From Chelydra serpentina (Eukaryota > Chordata > Testudines > Chelydridae): 64,000 bases of DNA. Position numbers and translations under genes: made by a program. The DNA lies in contig JBAIAC010000030.1 of the NCBI GenBank assembly GCA_037349315.1, forward strand, positions 15,521,501-15,585,500. The letters run 5' to 3'. Below are positions 17,481 through 31,459 of the stretch, in pieces (the first letter of the stretch is position 1; each line of letters opens with the position of its first letter). The notes below the pieces were generated by a model, which made no database searches, had not been told where the DNA came from, and saw only the letters and a program-made list of their open reading frames with translations.

Positions 17481-20400
17481 ATCTTAACTTCCTAAATCTG
17501 AACTATTTCTTTCGCTCGCTCTCGCTCTTCTTTTTTTAAATCCTATCAAATCCCATCATTCTAACCTATTTATCCTTTTTATCATTAGAAATACTTTTGC
17601 TATATCTCCATAGTTTTAGAATCAACAGCCTACTTCTAGACCAGCTGATAGACTCATCAAATTAATGTACATGTATTTAAAATATGTCTCTCTGTAAAAT
17701 GCCTTCCCTTCTCACAACACACAAAGGAGAAGGGACTGAAAATATTTCCTTCCGATCCATTACTGTGATCAATACTTGGAAAATTTGCCCAGCACGAGAC
17801 CGTTCCTACTTATCCATTAATATGTTTGTAACCCTGGCAAGTCAGAAGCTATGGGATCCTAGCGTCCAGAACACTAAAGTACAGTGTCCTCTATTTTATT
17901 AAAGGCATAAAATTGTTCCACAAAACAAGTGAAAGTTCTTACTGATGTTTAACCTTCCACTTTGGTTCTTCTACCCAATGAAGTGACTATTTGAGATCTA
18001 TGCTTTGACTGGTATCATAATACCCAATCCCATAAGCAGTTCACCTCCCAACCCTGTGAATAGTTACTCCCACACAGAATGCCATAGACACACACCAGTG
18101 TAGGCCCGATTTGCTGTAACTAAGTAACAGCATTGGGCTCATAGGCAGTTCCTATTAAAAAAGAAGGTACCAGAGCACAGTGAGGTGGGAAAATGATTTT
18201 TTTCTGATTAATTTCATTGTGACCCTATAGCTTCTTTGGAATGTGGAAACAACTGAATTTTGGTAGGAAAAACTCTTACATGTGTAGAAGGATAAAATGT
18301 AGTGGAAATTCACTAAATAATAGTTATAAGACTCCCAACCCAAGCCCTACGGTAGGTACTCAGCAGTAAACCTCTTCCCACCTAAAGAAGATGCCATTCA
18401 CAGTCAAACTAATTCCTCATCTTTGCCAGTTTCATTCCGGTGCTCAAATCAGCCCCTTGGGAATTTGACCCATCAGCAGAGAATGTATAACACATGAAGA
18501 ATTCACTACTGATGACAAATGATTAAACGGAGGACAATTATTGGCACAGGATGTCACACACATACCGAAAGGACGCCTAACAAACCACCAGTCCAAAAGT
18601 ATTTTCCATCAGAAAAAGATGAGTTCACAATGAGCCTTAAGCCTGGCTGGTGACAGTGAAGGCACGCAGAGGATTCCTATGGCATTTTCTCTGTCATCAA
18701 CATTTTAGTACAATTCTTGTCATTCAGGCCACAGTCCAATAAATGTCTTTTATCGTAGGAGCTGATACACGTCTCCTTCTCTGGATAAGGGGGCTACATT
18801 TAAAAGGCCTTCTTTGTGAAGAACAATTGAAATAGAATTTGTAATATATATCTATGTGGTGAAGAGAGACATGTTGTGGCTATTTCTGATCAACCAATCA
18901 AGTTCCACAGGCTTAACTGGCAGGGCTTGGGGGGGGGAGGGGGATGTCACACCAAAGTTTCTCTCTCCTCATTTGCAATCAAATGCAAATGCAAGCAAGT
19001 TTAGAAACAGAATTACAATGATTAGTGATGAGCAAAGAGATTCAAATAAAATAAGAATTGACACAAATCTTTGACCATAAGAGGAAACAAAACATATTTA
19101 GGGTTTGAAAAAGTTTGGGCCCTTTCCCTCCCTATTCAAATTCTATGAACCTCTGCACTTCCTGTATTCAGGATCAGAGGACTAAAATTTTGCAATAAAG
19201 GTTCCTCTAACAGTGTTTCTAACCCAGAAGATCTAGAAATCCAGCAAAAACAAAAAACAACACAAAACAAAAAAAGCATAGCTTATTAAATTAAGACTCA
19301 TTCCCACAATAAGAATCTAAACTTCTATGTGCTTATCCACATTGAAAAACCAAACTTTCTGAGTAACAAATTATTACAAATGATATAATATTCGGAACAG
19401 GCTTCAAAAGCAATAGAAATTTTGTACAAACTACTTAATCTTATAGATGGGCCAGATCCAAACACCTTTGAACATTAGAAAGCAGAATCTGAATCTAAAT
19501 TTTGCTGATGGTCCCTATATTTTTTATAATGAAGCAAACCCCCAAATCCAGACACCTCTGAATCCTGAGGCATTGGAAATCTGGAAGTGAATTTTTGTGG
19601 CTTAGACCCATTTCTTCTGAAGACTTATAGCAAGAAAATCAAAACATATTAAACTACAACCTCAAAAGAAACAAGTCTTTTAAAAGAGGGTAGTATGTGG
19701 GAATCTTGCTGGTTTGGCAAGTGATGGGCCTATGACAAAGCCAAAAAGCCTATTACTTGCTCGACTGGTTTGTAGTTCCTTGTACTGCCTTCTCCAGAGA
19801 CTTTTATTGCCAATGATGAGTCAAAGTTTGCCTTAATAGATTCAATGAATGTTTCACGTGACTTGTTTTGTGTGATGTATGTTTCAAATTTTGTATTAGT
19901 TTTTCCCTACAGCCAGGTTCCAAATGCATCCGCAGCTTAATCAAATTGCCTTTGGGAATTTGTTTAATCTCTCCCCTACTATTTGATTATGCTCTTATGT
20001 ATTTCTGAAGCTGTTTCTGTGTGTTTGGTTAGCATTATGATGTACTGAAATTCCTTCCCGCTCAGTCTCTGGAAATGCTTCCTAAAAATTTCCTCTTTCT
20101 GTCTGGTACCCACTTACTATGATGCTAGGTACCGTAGAAACACAATTATAAATAAAATTAAATAAAGATCTGTTGTGACGCCCATTTTTGAAGCCAACTG
20201 GAACTTTTCCACTGACTTTAGCGAGCATTGGATCAGGCCATAACTGCATCAAGTGCATTTTTCCCTGTGGATTGCTAATATAGAACATGCTTCATTTTTA
20301 ATGTCCCTTCCCCTACCACCCACCCTGCTTTCTTCTTCCCTTGAGGCATATACTCTACTTTTAGGATGAGGCTCTCCATATTCTGGCTTCCTAGGGTTGT

Positions 20401-20549
20401 AGGCACTGAAACCAACTCTTTTATGGCAATTTTGTGTACAACTGATTTTAATCTACATCAAAATTCTGATCTTACAAATCGATTTCATGGCGCTCTCGCT
20501 CTCTTTTTGGGGGGAGGGGGTAAAAGTTTTTTAAACTCTTTATCTACTT

Positions 20550-20559
20550 TCTGTTACCT
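20550..20559 (-). promoter_or_regulatory. FGFR2: Tandem alternative donors, GT then non-canonical GA
   Basis: On the minus strand the exon end reads CAG/GTAACA/GAAAGTAG. The first slash is a normal GT donor. The second would be a GA donor six bases later. A GA 5' splice site at exactly this place is known in human FGFR1, FGFR2 and FGFR3, where it controls inclusion of Val-Thr and FRS2 binding. Here no GT is available to produce the Val-Thr form, so the GA site must be used if that form is made. Confidence 0.8.
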
Positions 20560-20754
20560 GTCTGCGCAGAGGAATGCGCTTAGTCAGCTTGTGCACGGCA
20601 GGCTGGCTGCTGAAGTCCGGCTTCTTGGTAGTGTTCTTCATGCGACACAGGATGACTGTCAGCACCATACAGGCAATTAAGAAGACCCCTATGCAGTAAA
20701 TGGCTATCTCCAGGTAGTCTGGGGATGTTGGATACTCTTTTTTTTCATCAGGAG
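20552..20754 (-). CDS. FGFR2: FGFR2 transmembrane exon, with alternative GT/GA donors
   Basis: The exon encodes the stem ([15 protein letters not shown]), the single transmembrane helix around [20 protein letters not shown], and the start of the juxtamembrane segment ([30 protein letters not shown]). The acceptor is AACCTAG. Two donors are possible. A GT donor after position 20558 (CAG/GTAACA) ends the exon at Gln. A GA donor six bases further on (ACA/GAAAGT, exon end 20552) adds Val-Thr. Both preserve the frame into VSADSS. The Val-Thr form is the one able to bind FRS2. The coordinates given include Val-Thr; the short form ends at 20558. Apart from a conservative Val-to-Leu change the helix reads like human FGFR2. 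Confidence 0.96.
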
Positions 20755-23209
<2,455 letters not shown>

Positions 23210-23434
23210 CTAGAAAAAAAAAGGGAAGCAAGAGAAAAGCTAGACATTGTGGGAATTCTTGTGGACAGGGCTATGGAACCACAAGGCTTTGCACTTTGTG
23301 AAGTCAGTGGTGTGCAGATCCAAAGTTCCTTCCCCATCCACAAATCCCTCATCCAAAAGGCGTTTACCAACAGGTCCCAGCTCACCTCAGAGAGTAATCA
23401 ACACCCTTCACCAGACCTAAACTCACCACCTAAA

Positions 23435-23444
23435 CATGCATGCA
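23435..23444 (-). promoter_or_regulatory. FGFR2: Overlapping TGCATG (Fox) elements upstream of IIIc
   Basis: The minus strand reads TGCATGCATG, which is two overlapping Fox-family binding motifs, 226 nt upstream of exon IIIc. A further TGCATG on the same strand is at 24383-24388. Fox-2 acting through (U)GCAUG elements in this intron is established for mammalian FGFR2 exon choice. Function here is inferred from motif and position. Confidence 0.5.
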
Positions 23445-23753
23445 ATCAAATGACATGGAAAAATTAACCCACAACGCTTAGTTATCTTTCCTCTTTTTTT
23501 AAGAATAAAAATAGATTGAAAGAAAAACAGAGAGAAAACAAAGTAGGACAGTATCTGGTGCCACTCAGCTACCAGAGAGAATAATGCCATTCTCAAATGG
23601 CGTATATACAAAAATATACACTGAAGAGATGAAACCTAAGAGGCAAATTCTGGCCTCAGCTACACAAACAACTTGTTTGCTATCTGGAGCAGAATATGGC
23701 CCTAAGAATTCCTTACCCATTGCACTGTATTTTAATATGGCATATTATGCAGT

Positions 23754-24016
23754 GCTGCCAAGTCTCACCATTTTCAATTATCTAGTCTCATGATGTGCTT
23801 TTCTTAAAACCCCGTCTCCTAGAATCATGCTATTATATGAGAATCTCAGCTTCTTCTTCTTTTCCCCTCATGTCATGTTACTAGCCCATGATTGTGGAGA
23901 AAAGCTAGAAAGCCCTGAAGGTTAAAAAAATCAGGAGGCAAACAAAATAGAACCCAAGTATATATATAAAAATCTCAGCACATGTAAACAAATCTCATGA
24001 TTTTTGATGCCTGAAC
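23754..24016 (+). repeat. Dispersed repeat in the IIIb-IIIc intron
   Basis: The segment from GTGCTGCCAAGTCTCACCAT through TATGAGAATCTCAGC and AAAAATCAGGAGGCAA to CTCATGATTTTTGATGCC resembles, from memory, a repeat common in turtle genomes. I cannot name the family. The boundaries are approximate. Confidence 0.45.
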
Positions 24017-24804
24017 CATAATATTTTAAAGTTTCGTGTTGACAAAACTGATTACGTCACAAGTCATCTTTTGTATAATCGATTATCCAAACTTTGACAA
24101 ATAGAATTAATTCAGAAAGAGAGACTTTTAGCGCTTGATCCTACAAACTGTTCAACAGGGGTAAAGCACTGCACTGACTTCTAGGAGGAACTAGGCCAGA
24201 CATACAGAGAAGACAATTTTAAAATAAAAATAGAAACTAAATTGAAGTAAATGAAGGAGAGATATCTTATCCGTCATTTTTTCCAATCATTTCAGGTATA
24301 AATTGTTAATATGATGCTGCAAGCCTTTGTGTTTTAAATTATAGTTATTTTGTAAATAAAGTAATGGCAAAAAAATCAATCACATGCAATTTATGTGCAT
24401 GTAATGTAGAAGGTCACAAAGGACTAAATATTGTACTAATTTATGTCTTGATATGTACATATGTACATTTTATATATTTGTTGCAGCAAAAATTAGACCT
24501 TAATATTATGTAATACCACCCTGTATTTTTTACGATGAAATATACAGCATTAACAACAAACCTGAATGCAGAGACAGACATCAAATACAAGAGAGAATAA
24601 AATTGGTTAAGACAGATCAACTTCAGAAAACACAGAGCACAGACAGAGACTATTGTGAGAATTTTTCCATGGCTGCTGGTGTAATACCAGTTGCATCACC
24701 AAAGGAGGATTGTAAATATACCAAGGCCAAAGAGTTATCCTACAAGCTGCCTGCAGTCTCCCAAAGCACCATTTTTTTCAGCTTCTACACATCCAGCTTT
24801 CTTT

Positions 24805-24819
24805 AAAAAACATTGTTAC
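24805..24819 (-). promoter_or_regulatory. FGFR2: Weak IIIb donor followed by T-tract (IAS1-like)
   Basis: Downstream of exon IIIb the minus strand reads GTAACAATGTTTTTTAAAG. The donor is weak (no G at +5), and a run of six T starts at +10. In human FGFR2 a U-rich activator called IAS1, bound by TIA-1, sits immediately after the IIIb donor. The position and composition here fit that element. Confidence 0.6.
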
Positions 24820-24958
24820 CTTTTGTAACAGTGAGCCAGGCAGACTGGTTGGCCTCCCCTATATAATTGGAGACCTTACAAATATATTCTCCAGCGTCCG
24901 CCTCTGTCACATTGTACAGCGTCAGCACTTCAGCATTGGAACTATTTATCCCCGAATG
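24820..24958 (-). CDS. FGFR2: FGFR2 alternative exon IIIb (epithelial form)
   Basis: This 139-bp exon encodes the epithelial version of the second half of Ig III, which gives the receptor specificity for FGF7 and FGF10. It begins [16 protein letters not shown], has the second Ig cysteine in [12 protein letters not shown], and ends SAWLTVTK plus one base. It is three residues shorter at the end than human IIIb as I recall it (human ends TVLPKQQ). Sequons NSS, NVT and NQS are visible. The acceptor is TATTCTAG and the weak donor is AAAAG/GTAACA. A silencer-like TAGGG motif lies inside the exon, and a T-tract follows the donor. It is mutually exclusive with IIIc, 1.6 kb downstream. Confidence 0.95.
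24852..24861 (-). promoter_or_regulatory. FGFR2: TAGGG silencer-like motif inside exon IIIb
   Basis: The minus strand reads TAGGGGAGGC within the codons for Tyr-Ile-Gly-Glu-Ala. The human IIIb (K-SAM) exon has a silencer at the same place containing TAGGG and bound by hnRNP A1. The core is kept here although a neighbouring codon has changed (Gln to Glu). Confidence 0.55.
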
Positions 24959-25828
24959 CTAGAATAGACCAATAACATAGGAGAACAATGTAACTGCTGC
25001 CCAATATGGACATTACTCTGTTTATGGTCCCACCACCAACACTGCATGAGAACATACCTTCCATTTAGTGTAAACACCAGTGTCAAAACATTGTTTTTGT
25101 TGTTTGGTTTTTTTTAATTAGAAGTAACTAAGAGGAGTTGTTAATAGAAGTGGGGGGCGGGGGGGGGAAAGGAAGAGCACCAGAGCTGGTAAACTAGTTC
25201 AATGGAATAACATGGTATATAGCTGACCAGTCTGGACGCCAACTGGTTGGATCCTTGGTATCGCCAACCAGTTTGGAAAACTTCATAACAGAGAATTTCC
25301 TTAAACGAACTTCCTTAGAACGCCTGCCAAGAAGAATAACCTTATGCCATTGATATGCCCCATCAAGTTTGTGAAAAAATGGACATCTCTGCAGGCTCCA
25401 CATCCAGAGAACCCAGCACTGCCAACAGTCATTGGCAGCAGATCTCACCACTACTAAGGGGCCTTTGAAATAAAGAGGCTCAAGAAATGTGAGAGACAGA
25501 GTAGATTCTCTTTGGTTTGCTTTGGATGCTCTCTACAAATAAATAGCATTGATGTTCTTTTAGTGGCTTTTCACTTCTTTGAATAAAACATGCATCAATT
25601 ATTTTAGAGATGGATTTAAGAAACCATGGAAGAACAACAGACTTTCCATAAGCTAGCGCAATTAGCATTTAGACTAGCAGATTTCAACGTAATATTGCAT
25701 TTGTAAGATTGTGGGATTTTTTTAAGCTAACCAGTTTGAAAACAGACGAACTGATCTCAAAACTCTTGGGTTCACACAACATATATTCCATGCTCCAAAT
25801 AGCTACTTAATGTGCCGAAAAACCTCAC
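24959..25828 (-). other. FGFR2: FGFR2 intron between IIIa and IIIb
   Basis: An 870-bp intron with GTGAGG donor and TATTCTAG acceptor. Apart from a G-run at about 25150-25170, nothing was recognised. An intronic silencer is known upstream of IIIb in mammals; I do not see an evident match. Confidence 0.85.
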
Positions 25829-26019
25829 CTTTAAAACTTGAAGATATGGTAAACCATCTGGCCCATATTTACTGCCATTCTTCTCTACATGTTTTATCCA
25901 CTGAATATGAGGCTGAGCATCACTGTACACTTTACACACAAACTCCACATCGCCCCCGACCACCGCGGAGGCATTTGCTGGAAGGCCAGCTTGGAGAATA
26001 GGCCTGTGTGGTGATCGTT
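25829..26019 (-). CDS. FGFR2: FGFR2 exon IIIa, constant first half of Ig-like domain III
   Basis: This 191-bp exon encodes the D2-D3 linker and the invariant N-terminal half of Ig III. It starts within [18 protein letters not shown], has the Ig cysteine in VEFVCKVYS and the tryptophan in [11 protein letters not shown], and ends YLQVLK in phase 0. The Ser-Pro pair in SPHR is the linker position altered in human Apert syndrome and controls ligand selectivity. A NAS sequon is present. The acceptor is CGCAACAG and the donor is GTGAGG. The phase-0 end lets it join to IIIb (HSGINSS) or IIIc (AAGVNTT) interchangeably. It lies 870 bp upstream of IIIb. Confidence 0.97.
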
Positions 26020-26742
26020 CTGTTGCGATGGGGAGAGGGAGTGAGAGAGAGAAAAAATAAAGATGCATAAATAAATAAGCGGTGCTGCCAAGAACACTGT
26101 TATGGACTCAAGCCAAAAAGCCCTGTAAGCCTGTTGGCTGACTCCTCTGAAATAACACTGAAGTCAAAATGTATAACAAAAACTACACTTCAAAGGAGAT
26201 CACTTGAGTACTACACTTGTAATACAAAGAATACCCATTTAGAAGGGAGAGGGGGAAGAAGCCACATAACAACATTTACATTTCTTCAAGGTTGGGCCAC
26301 CATAGAATAAGGAAAATAAATTTAACTTTACAGTTCAGCATAACAAATGCTTTAAAGTTTTTATTTATTCTACTTAATATATAAAAAAACAAAGTTTCAT
26401 TACTTTATAAAATTAAATGATCATTGCTCTAAAATGAATGAAGTTACTATAGGCATCACTAAAACAGCTGCATAGGCATCTAACCCTTGGTATAAGATGA
26501 ACAAAAATTAAGTAGGCTTTTGAAACACAGTGAACAAAAGTCAACTTTTATCAACTACAGCATCAGAAATACCAACGTTGCTTCCTATTCTAGGTATAGT
26601 TTAGGGAAACATGGAATTATCTTCAATACCAGGATGGGTTTACTGTCAGTTAACTATTACTTCTACAGTCTGTGTACATACAAGGGGAGTCAATATGCTA
26701 CTGTCACTAGCAGAAAGTTGTTGTCAAAGGATGTAAAGATTT

Positions 26743-26815
26743 GGGATGAAATCCTGGTTCCATTGATGTCAATGGGTGTTTTGCCATTGAGTGCCACAAA
26801 GGCAGGATTTCACTC
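26743..26815. repeat. Short imperfect palindrome (GAAGTCAATGG-type family)
   Basis: Ends GATGAAATCCTG and CAGGATTTCACTC are inverted copies; the core reads ATTGATGTCAATGGGTG. Confidence 0.7.
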
Positions 26816-26850
26816 TTGGAGCCTGCTTCTGCATTCTTTGTGTGCACAGA

Positions 26851-26915
26851 GCCTGATCTTGCACCCACTGGAGTCAATGGAAAAGTTCTCATTGACTTCT
26901 GTGACAGGATCAGCC
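26851..26915. repeat. Short imperfect palindrome (GAAGTCAATGG-type family)
   Basis: Ends GCCTGATCTTGC and GACAGGATCAGCC are inverted; the core has CACTGGAGTCAATGGAA. It lies 35 bp from the previous copy. Confidence 0.65.
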
Positions 26916-28539
26916 TCCCAAAGCTTCCATTGGCTACACTGGGTGGACAAGGAACTGTGGCAAAGCTTAAAACCATTCCACCTGAATATGGTGTCAATGA
27001 AAGTTGTCTTAATGACAGCCCTGCACATTGAAATCTCCAAATTATACACACACCATAATTGACAGGAGCAGTGAAAACTTCCTCACCGTACATCATTCAA
27101 CTTCCTCAACTTTGAGCAGTCTAGAAGTGAATGCAGTACACTCTCCATACCCGTCCATCCCTTGCCCTTTCTTCTGAGATGAACAGGGGTTCCGAGTGGT
27201 ACTAATTGTGAGGGACATTTCTTGTAACCTGGATACCTATTAGAAATGAGACTAAGACCAGCAACTCACTTCATGTAAGTCACTAAATAGCTGTTGGGTG
27301 GTAAATATTTACAGTTAATTCTGACCTAGATCAAATCTGAACCCATGAATTAGAAGTGGAAGTCACATTGCCAAATCTCCTGAGCCATCCAGACCCCCTT
27401 CAAAACATTTTATTTAAAAGATAAGAAAAGAATAATGGACCTAAATATTTATAGAGGCAATGTATTATAAATGTTATAACCCAAATCAACTGAATTTCAC
27501 ATCAAGTGTTCTTTCTTAAACATACTTGTTTCCAATAAATTGTTTCACAAGCAAACATTGTGAGTGTAATAGCAAATAACGATGCCCACTGAACAATGGG
27601 ATCTTTCATACAGTCCAATATATTTGGCATGCTGCAAGCATCTACTGGGAATTTATTCACTGACGTAACACTGGCAGTGTACTACAAAGCAGCAGTCTTG
27701 TTTTACTTTTGGAAAAAGTGCATTTGTGTTGCAGTTATTAAATTATTCCATTGCTATCTGTGTTATTTTCTAAGGCCTAGAAACAGTTTAATATTTAATT
27801 TGTAAATTACAGTAGAATGTATAAATTAGTATTTTATAGTCCAGGAGAGAACTTATAAAGTTTCTCACCTTATACTAAATAGGGTCTAATTCCATGCTCC
27901 CCTGCTCCTTCTTCTGGGTACAGAAACAGCAAGCATGATCTCCCTTTAATAGAAACCTTACACCATCTTCCAAAACTTATTACAGCTGCCTTCAGTATAA
28001 AATGAAACCTCAGAGAATGTTATTTAAAATGTTTTTTAAAAGTCAGTAGGCCTCATGTTTCATTTCTCCACATCAGGGTTTGATTTCCTTTGTGACCTTA
28101 CTCTGTGCCCTTAAACAAACCAGAGAATGAGGCCTGAAACATCTTGGAAAAGTTCCTACTACGCCAGCATCAACACACAAAACACATTTGGTTTATCTCA
28201 ATAGCCATCAACAATTTAATTTTTTATTGATGATTGTCAACCTCCCTCCCCTTCAAAAAAAACGGGCAAGTAAAGAAGCAAAAGCTATGTTTATACTCCT
28301 GCTCCTAAATTCCTAAGAGTCAGGTCAAATGGGGGTAAGGATTTGTGAAATTTCCTCTTGCTATGTCCTTAAATGTATTTCAGTTAAATGCATTAGAAAC
28401 AAATTAAAGTCTGCACACTGGGATATAAACTGCCGATCAGTGTTTGTTCAACTCCTATTCATCTACTTCCTCTGGACAGGCAGACTACACAGATTTAGAA
28501 CTGATCTTTATGATTCAGCTTTCGCAGTTTACTCTTAAT

Positions 28540-28684
28540 CCCTGATCCTGCCACTTGTTTTACACTATGTATGGAGCCTCGCTGAAGTCAAGCTACATGG
28601 AAGTCAAGCTACATGATATGAAGTCACTGGGGCTCTGGGTAAATCCTGGAGTCTGTGTTCATTAAATAAGGTGCAAGATCAGGG
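28540..28684. repeat. Palindromic repeat with internal 16-bp tandem duplication
   Basis: Ends CCCTGATCCTGC and GCAAGATCAGGG are inverted. Inside, a 16-bp unit starting GAAGTCAAGC is perfectly duplicated at 28584-28599 and 28600-28615. Confidence 0.65.
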
Positions 28685-31253
28685 CATTAGATAATTACTT
28701 CACGTGAAACAGAGTATTTATTAACGTAGAGAAAAGAAAAACTATGGAAAAATTAGTAAAACTGAAAAATTGTGACCACGTTGCTGACTATATTTCTGTG
28801 TAAGATATTTTTGGAAAAAGTCTCCATCAGAGTGCTAAAATTTCACATGCTGTTTCTATGCAACGTGCAAAAACTAATCAAAGAGACTGTGCATCTTTAT
28901 ATGCTATCTCAGATCTTGTATATGAATTCCAGGTCATATGTGCATTTAAAACGTAAGTCTTACATTAGTATGCAGCTATCCCCATGTTGAAAGTTAGCTG
29001 CTCTAATATCATGAGGCTATGAAATCAGCTCAATAAAGATAGACAAACGAGTTGAAAGTTCTCTCTTAAAAATATCCCTCAAAGTCAACAGGAACTAATT
29101 CTGAAATAAAGAGTTTGTCTGATGGATACTTAAGAATGTAGATTTATTTTGTATCATCTAACAATTGTAGCTAAGCATTGTAGATAAACTAAACTATGGA
29201 GAATATATACGTTTTTGATCATTTCACTCAAAATAGTAAATATTTTGATAAAAACAACTTGGTCCCAACTGTCCCCTCAGTTATACTAACTTTACACTGC
29301 TGTAATTCCATTGTTTTCAGTATACTTCCTCCTTTTACACCAGTGTGATAGAGAGGTGAATCAGGCCCTTGGGAAATAAATCTTTGCTAATTGACCATTT
29401 AAATTGTATAGCATTTCATTCCCAGTCCTAACATAACGTTTGCAAAAAAAAACAGGTCAACATCATCGGAGGAAAGCCCTAGAGAGTAGAAAGATGTCCT
29501 AATGTTTTCAGGCATACTAAACACTGCATTTCTAGCACCATAAAAGTTACTAGGCTATTGTTTTATTCCAACACATTAACTCAAACCCTCAGATATTTAA
29601 TTACTGAAGAAAATTCAGGTCTATGAGGTATTTCAAAGATCAATTCTGCTTTCTTTCTTTTTTTCAGTAACTCACATTACATGGCTTTGAAATAATAAAA
29701 TATATTTTTCTCTAAAATGATCTGGAACTACCGAAGTCCAATGCTATACAAATATAAATTTGAGCAAGAGCATGTTACATTTTACTTTCCTTCTAATTCC
29801 TCTTGAAGTCAAACATTGTAATATTTTACAAACAAAGCATGGCTCATTCTCGGTAACTAAAGGGAATGTGGAGATAAGTAACTCAGAGTTTTAAAAAAAC
29901 AACAAAAGAACAGCCTATTCCCCTTCCAAAGAAGTAGGTTTCTGGTCAACATCTAAAGAGTCAATCATTGACTAGAGTTCAATCACTTCCTTTACAAGAG
30001 GCAGCCCCACCATGATCATCAGTGTAGGTAATGCCTTATTTCAAAGCTAAGATATCTAAATTACATACCAATATATAAATATGTTCAGGGTTTGTTTTCC
30101 CCTGCCCAGTTTTTGGATTGCCTAAATAGAAGTGAATAATAGAATCAACACCTGAAATGATGGAGGTTGTAAACTATTTGCAAACAAAGAAAAATCCCCA
30201 CCAATTTATAAGAAATGGGCATATTTTAACAGATGCATTACTGAACCTATTAACATTAAATCATCAGGCCAGATTGCCTTCCTCCAGCAGAGAAATCTGC
30301 AGAAGGAAGCCAGGAAGTTCAGAAAAGTCCACGAGATTGACCTCATGGAGTTTCCTGCAGAGCAGGAAGAGAGTTGGTTAGGAAATGGACCTCCCCAGAC
30401 CATGCAGAACCTGAGGCTCTGGGTGAGAAGGGCTGGGGGAGAAAGGACACAGGAATTCTTCTCTCCGCAGAGCAACAGATACAGGATCTGCCCCTTCAGA
30501 TGACTATGCTGGACCCTCTTCCTTTCCTGGACAAGCAATCAAGTAAGTGCATGATCTGCAGCTTCTCAGCAACAGCTATTGAGATGACTCTGCAAGAGTG
30601 AGCGACACTCAAAGCTCCCGCCATTATCAGCACTATTATGTAAGCACCTTTATTTTCAGTAAGATCAGTCACCCGCGAAATGTGTCTCGCTAATTACAAG
30701 CTGCAGGAGAGCATTAGTTTACTGCCTTTTCAAGGATCTCCCTAAACTCATGTTTGGTCTTGCATTCATTAGTCTTCTTTCATTTTCCAACCTTGTAACA
30801 AACATGCTATTTATTGCAAACTTTGATGGCATTTTTGTGATGTGGACACTTGTTTCCTCTGATCATTTTAATTCTCTATTGCTATAGTTTATAATATTAA
30901 TTCTGATTAACAGTTCATTTTCAGAAGCTTCAGTTGCCTACCTTCTGCACTCAAAGCTGACATTAAAAAAGCTTCATTTAAAGAGTCTCTAAGATATATG
31001 ACTACAATTCACTCAGTCTGGTGAATTTTCAGAAAAGTTTCTAAAGGCCAGGAGGAAGATTGGGGATCCACCAGGGACAGATTTGCTGGTTGGTGCATAT
31101 GCAGTGTGCTATCTTCAGCCCAATTGCCACACCTCTATGCCCCTCACTCTGGATGCTGTAGAGGGCCCCAGGGACCAGTGTGAAGGAAAGGGATGAAAAA
31201 AGAAAGGCCCTGGGAGACATCCATTATCCATCACCAAACACCTTAGCTACCAA

Positions 31254-31459
31254 CACTGTTCCCTCTAAGCTGTGCGCGCGTGTGCGTGCACACAGATTCT
31301 AAATCCCGCGCACATGGCGAAACACCGCGCACACAAAAATTTGCACAGAAGCACAACAATTTGTATAGAAGACATTTTTTGCACACATGGCCTGTCAAAA
31401 ATTTGCACAGAAGAATTTTTTTTGCGCACATGGCCTGTCAAAAATTAGAGGGAACATTG
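31254..31459. mobile_element. hAT-type MITE with perfect 8-bp target duplication
   Basis: This 206-bp element is flanked by GCTACCAA at 31246-31253 and 31460-31467. The inverted ends are CACTGTTCCCTCTAA and TTAGAGGGAACATTG (one mismatch). The 8-bp duplication fits the hAT superfamily. Inside, a block with TTTGCRCACATGGCCTGTCA is repeated twice in tandem (about 31377-31445). There is no coding capacity. Confidence 0.85.

Larger units (their letters stand above)
23210..24819 (-). other. FGFR2: FGFR2 regulatory intron between IIIb and IIIc
   Basis: A 1.6-kb intron that controls the IIIb/IIIc choice. It contains the T-tract after the IIIb donor, TGCATG sites at 24383-24388 and 23435-23444, and a dispersed repeat at about 23754-24016. 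The acceptor of IIIc has a long pyrimidine tract. I could not verify the paired IAS2/ISAR stem known from mammals. Confidence 0.8.

Noticed and set aside
26520..27062. 180-codon open stretch on the plus strand
   Set aside because: It runs through two palindromic repeats and intron; no recognisable protein and no splice context.
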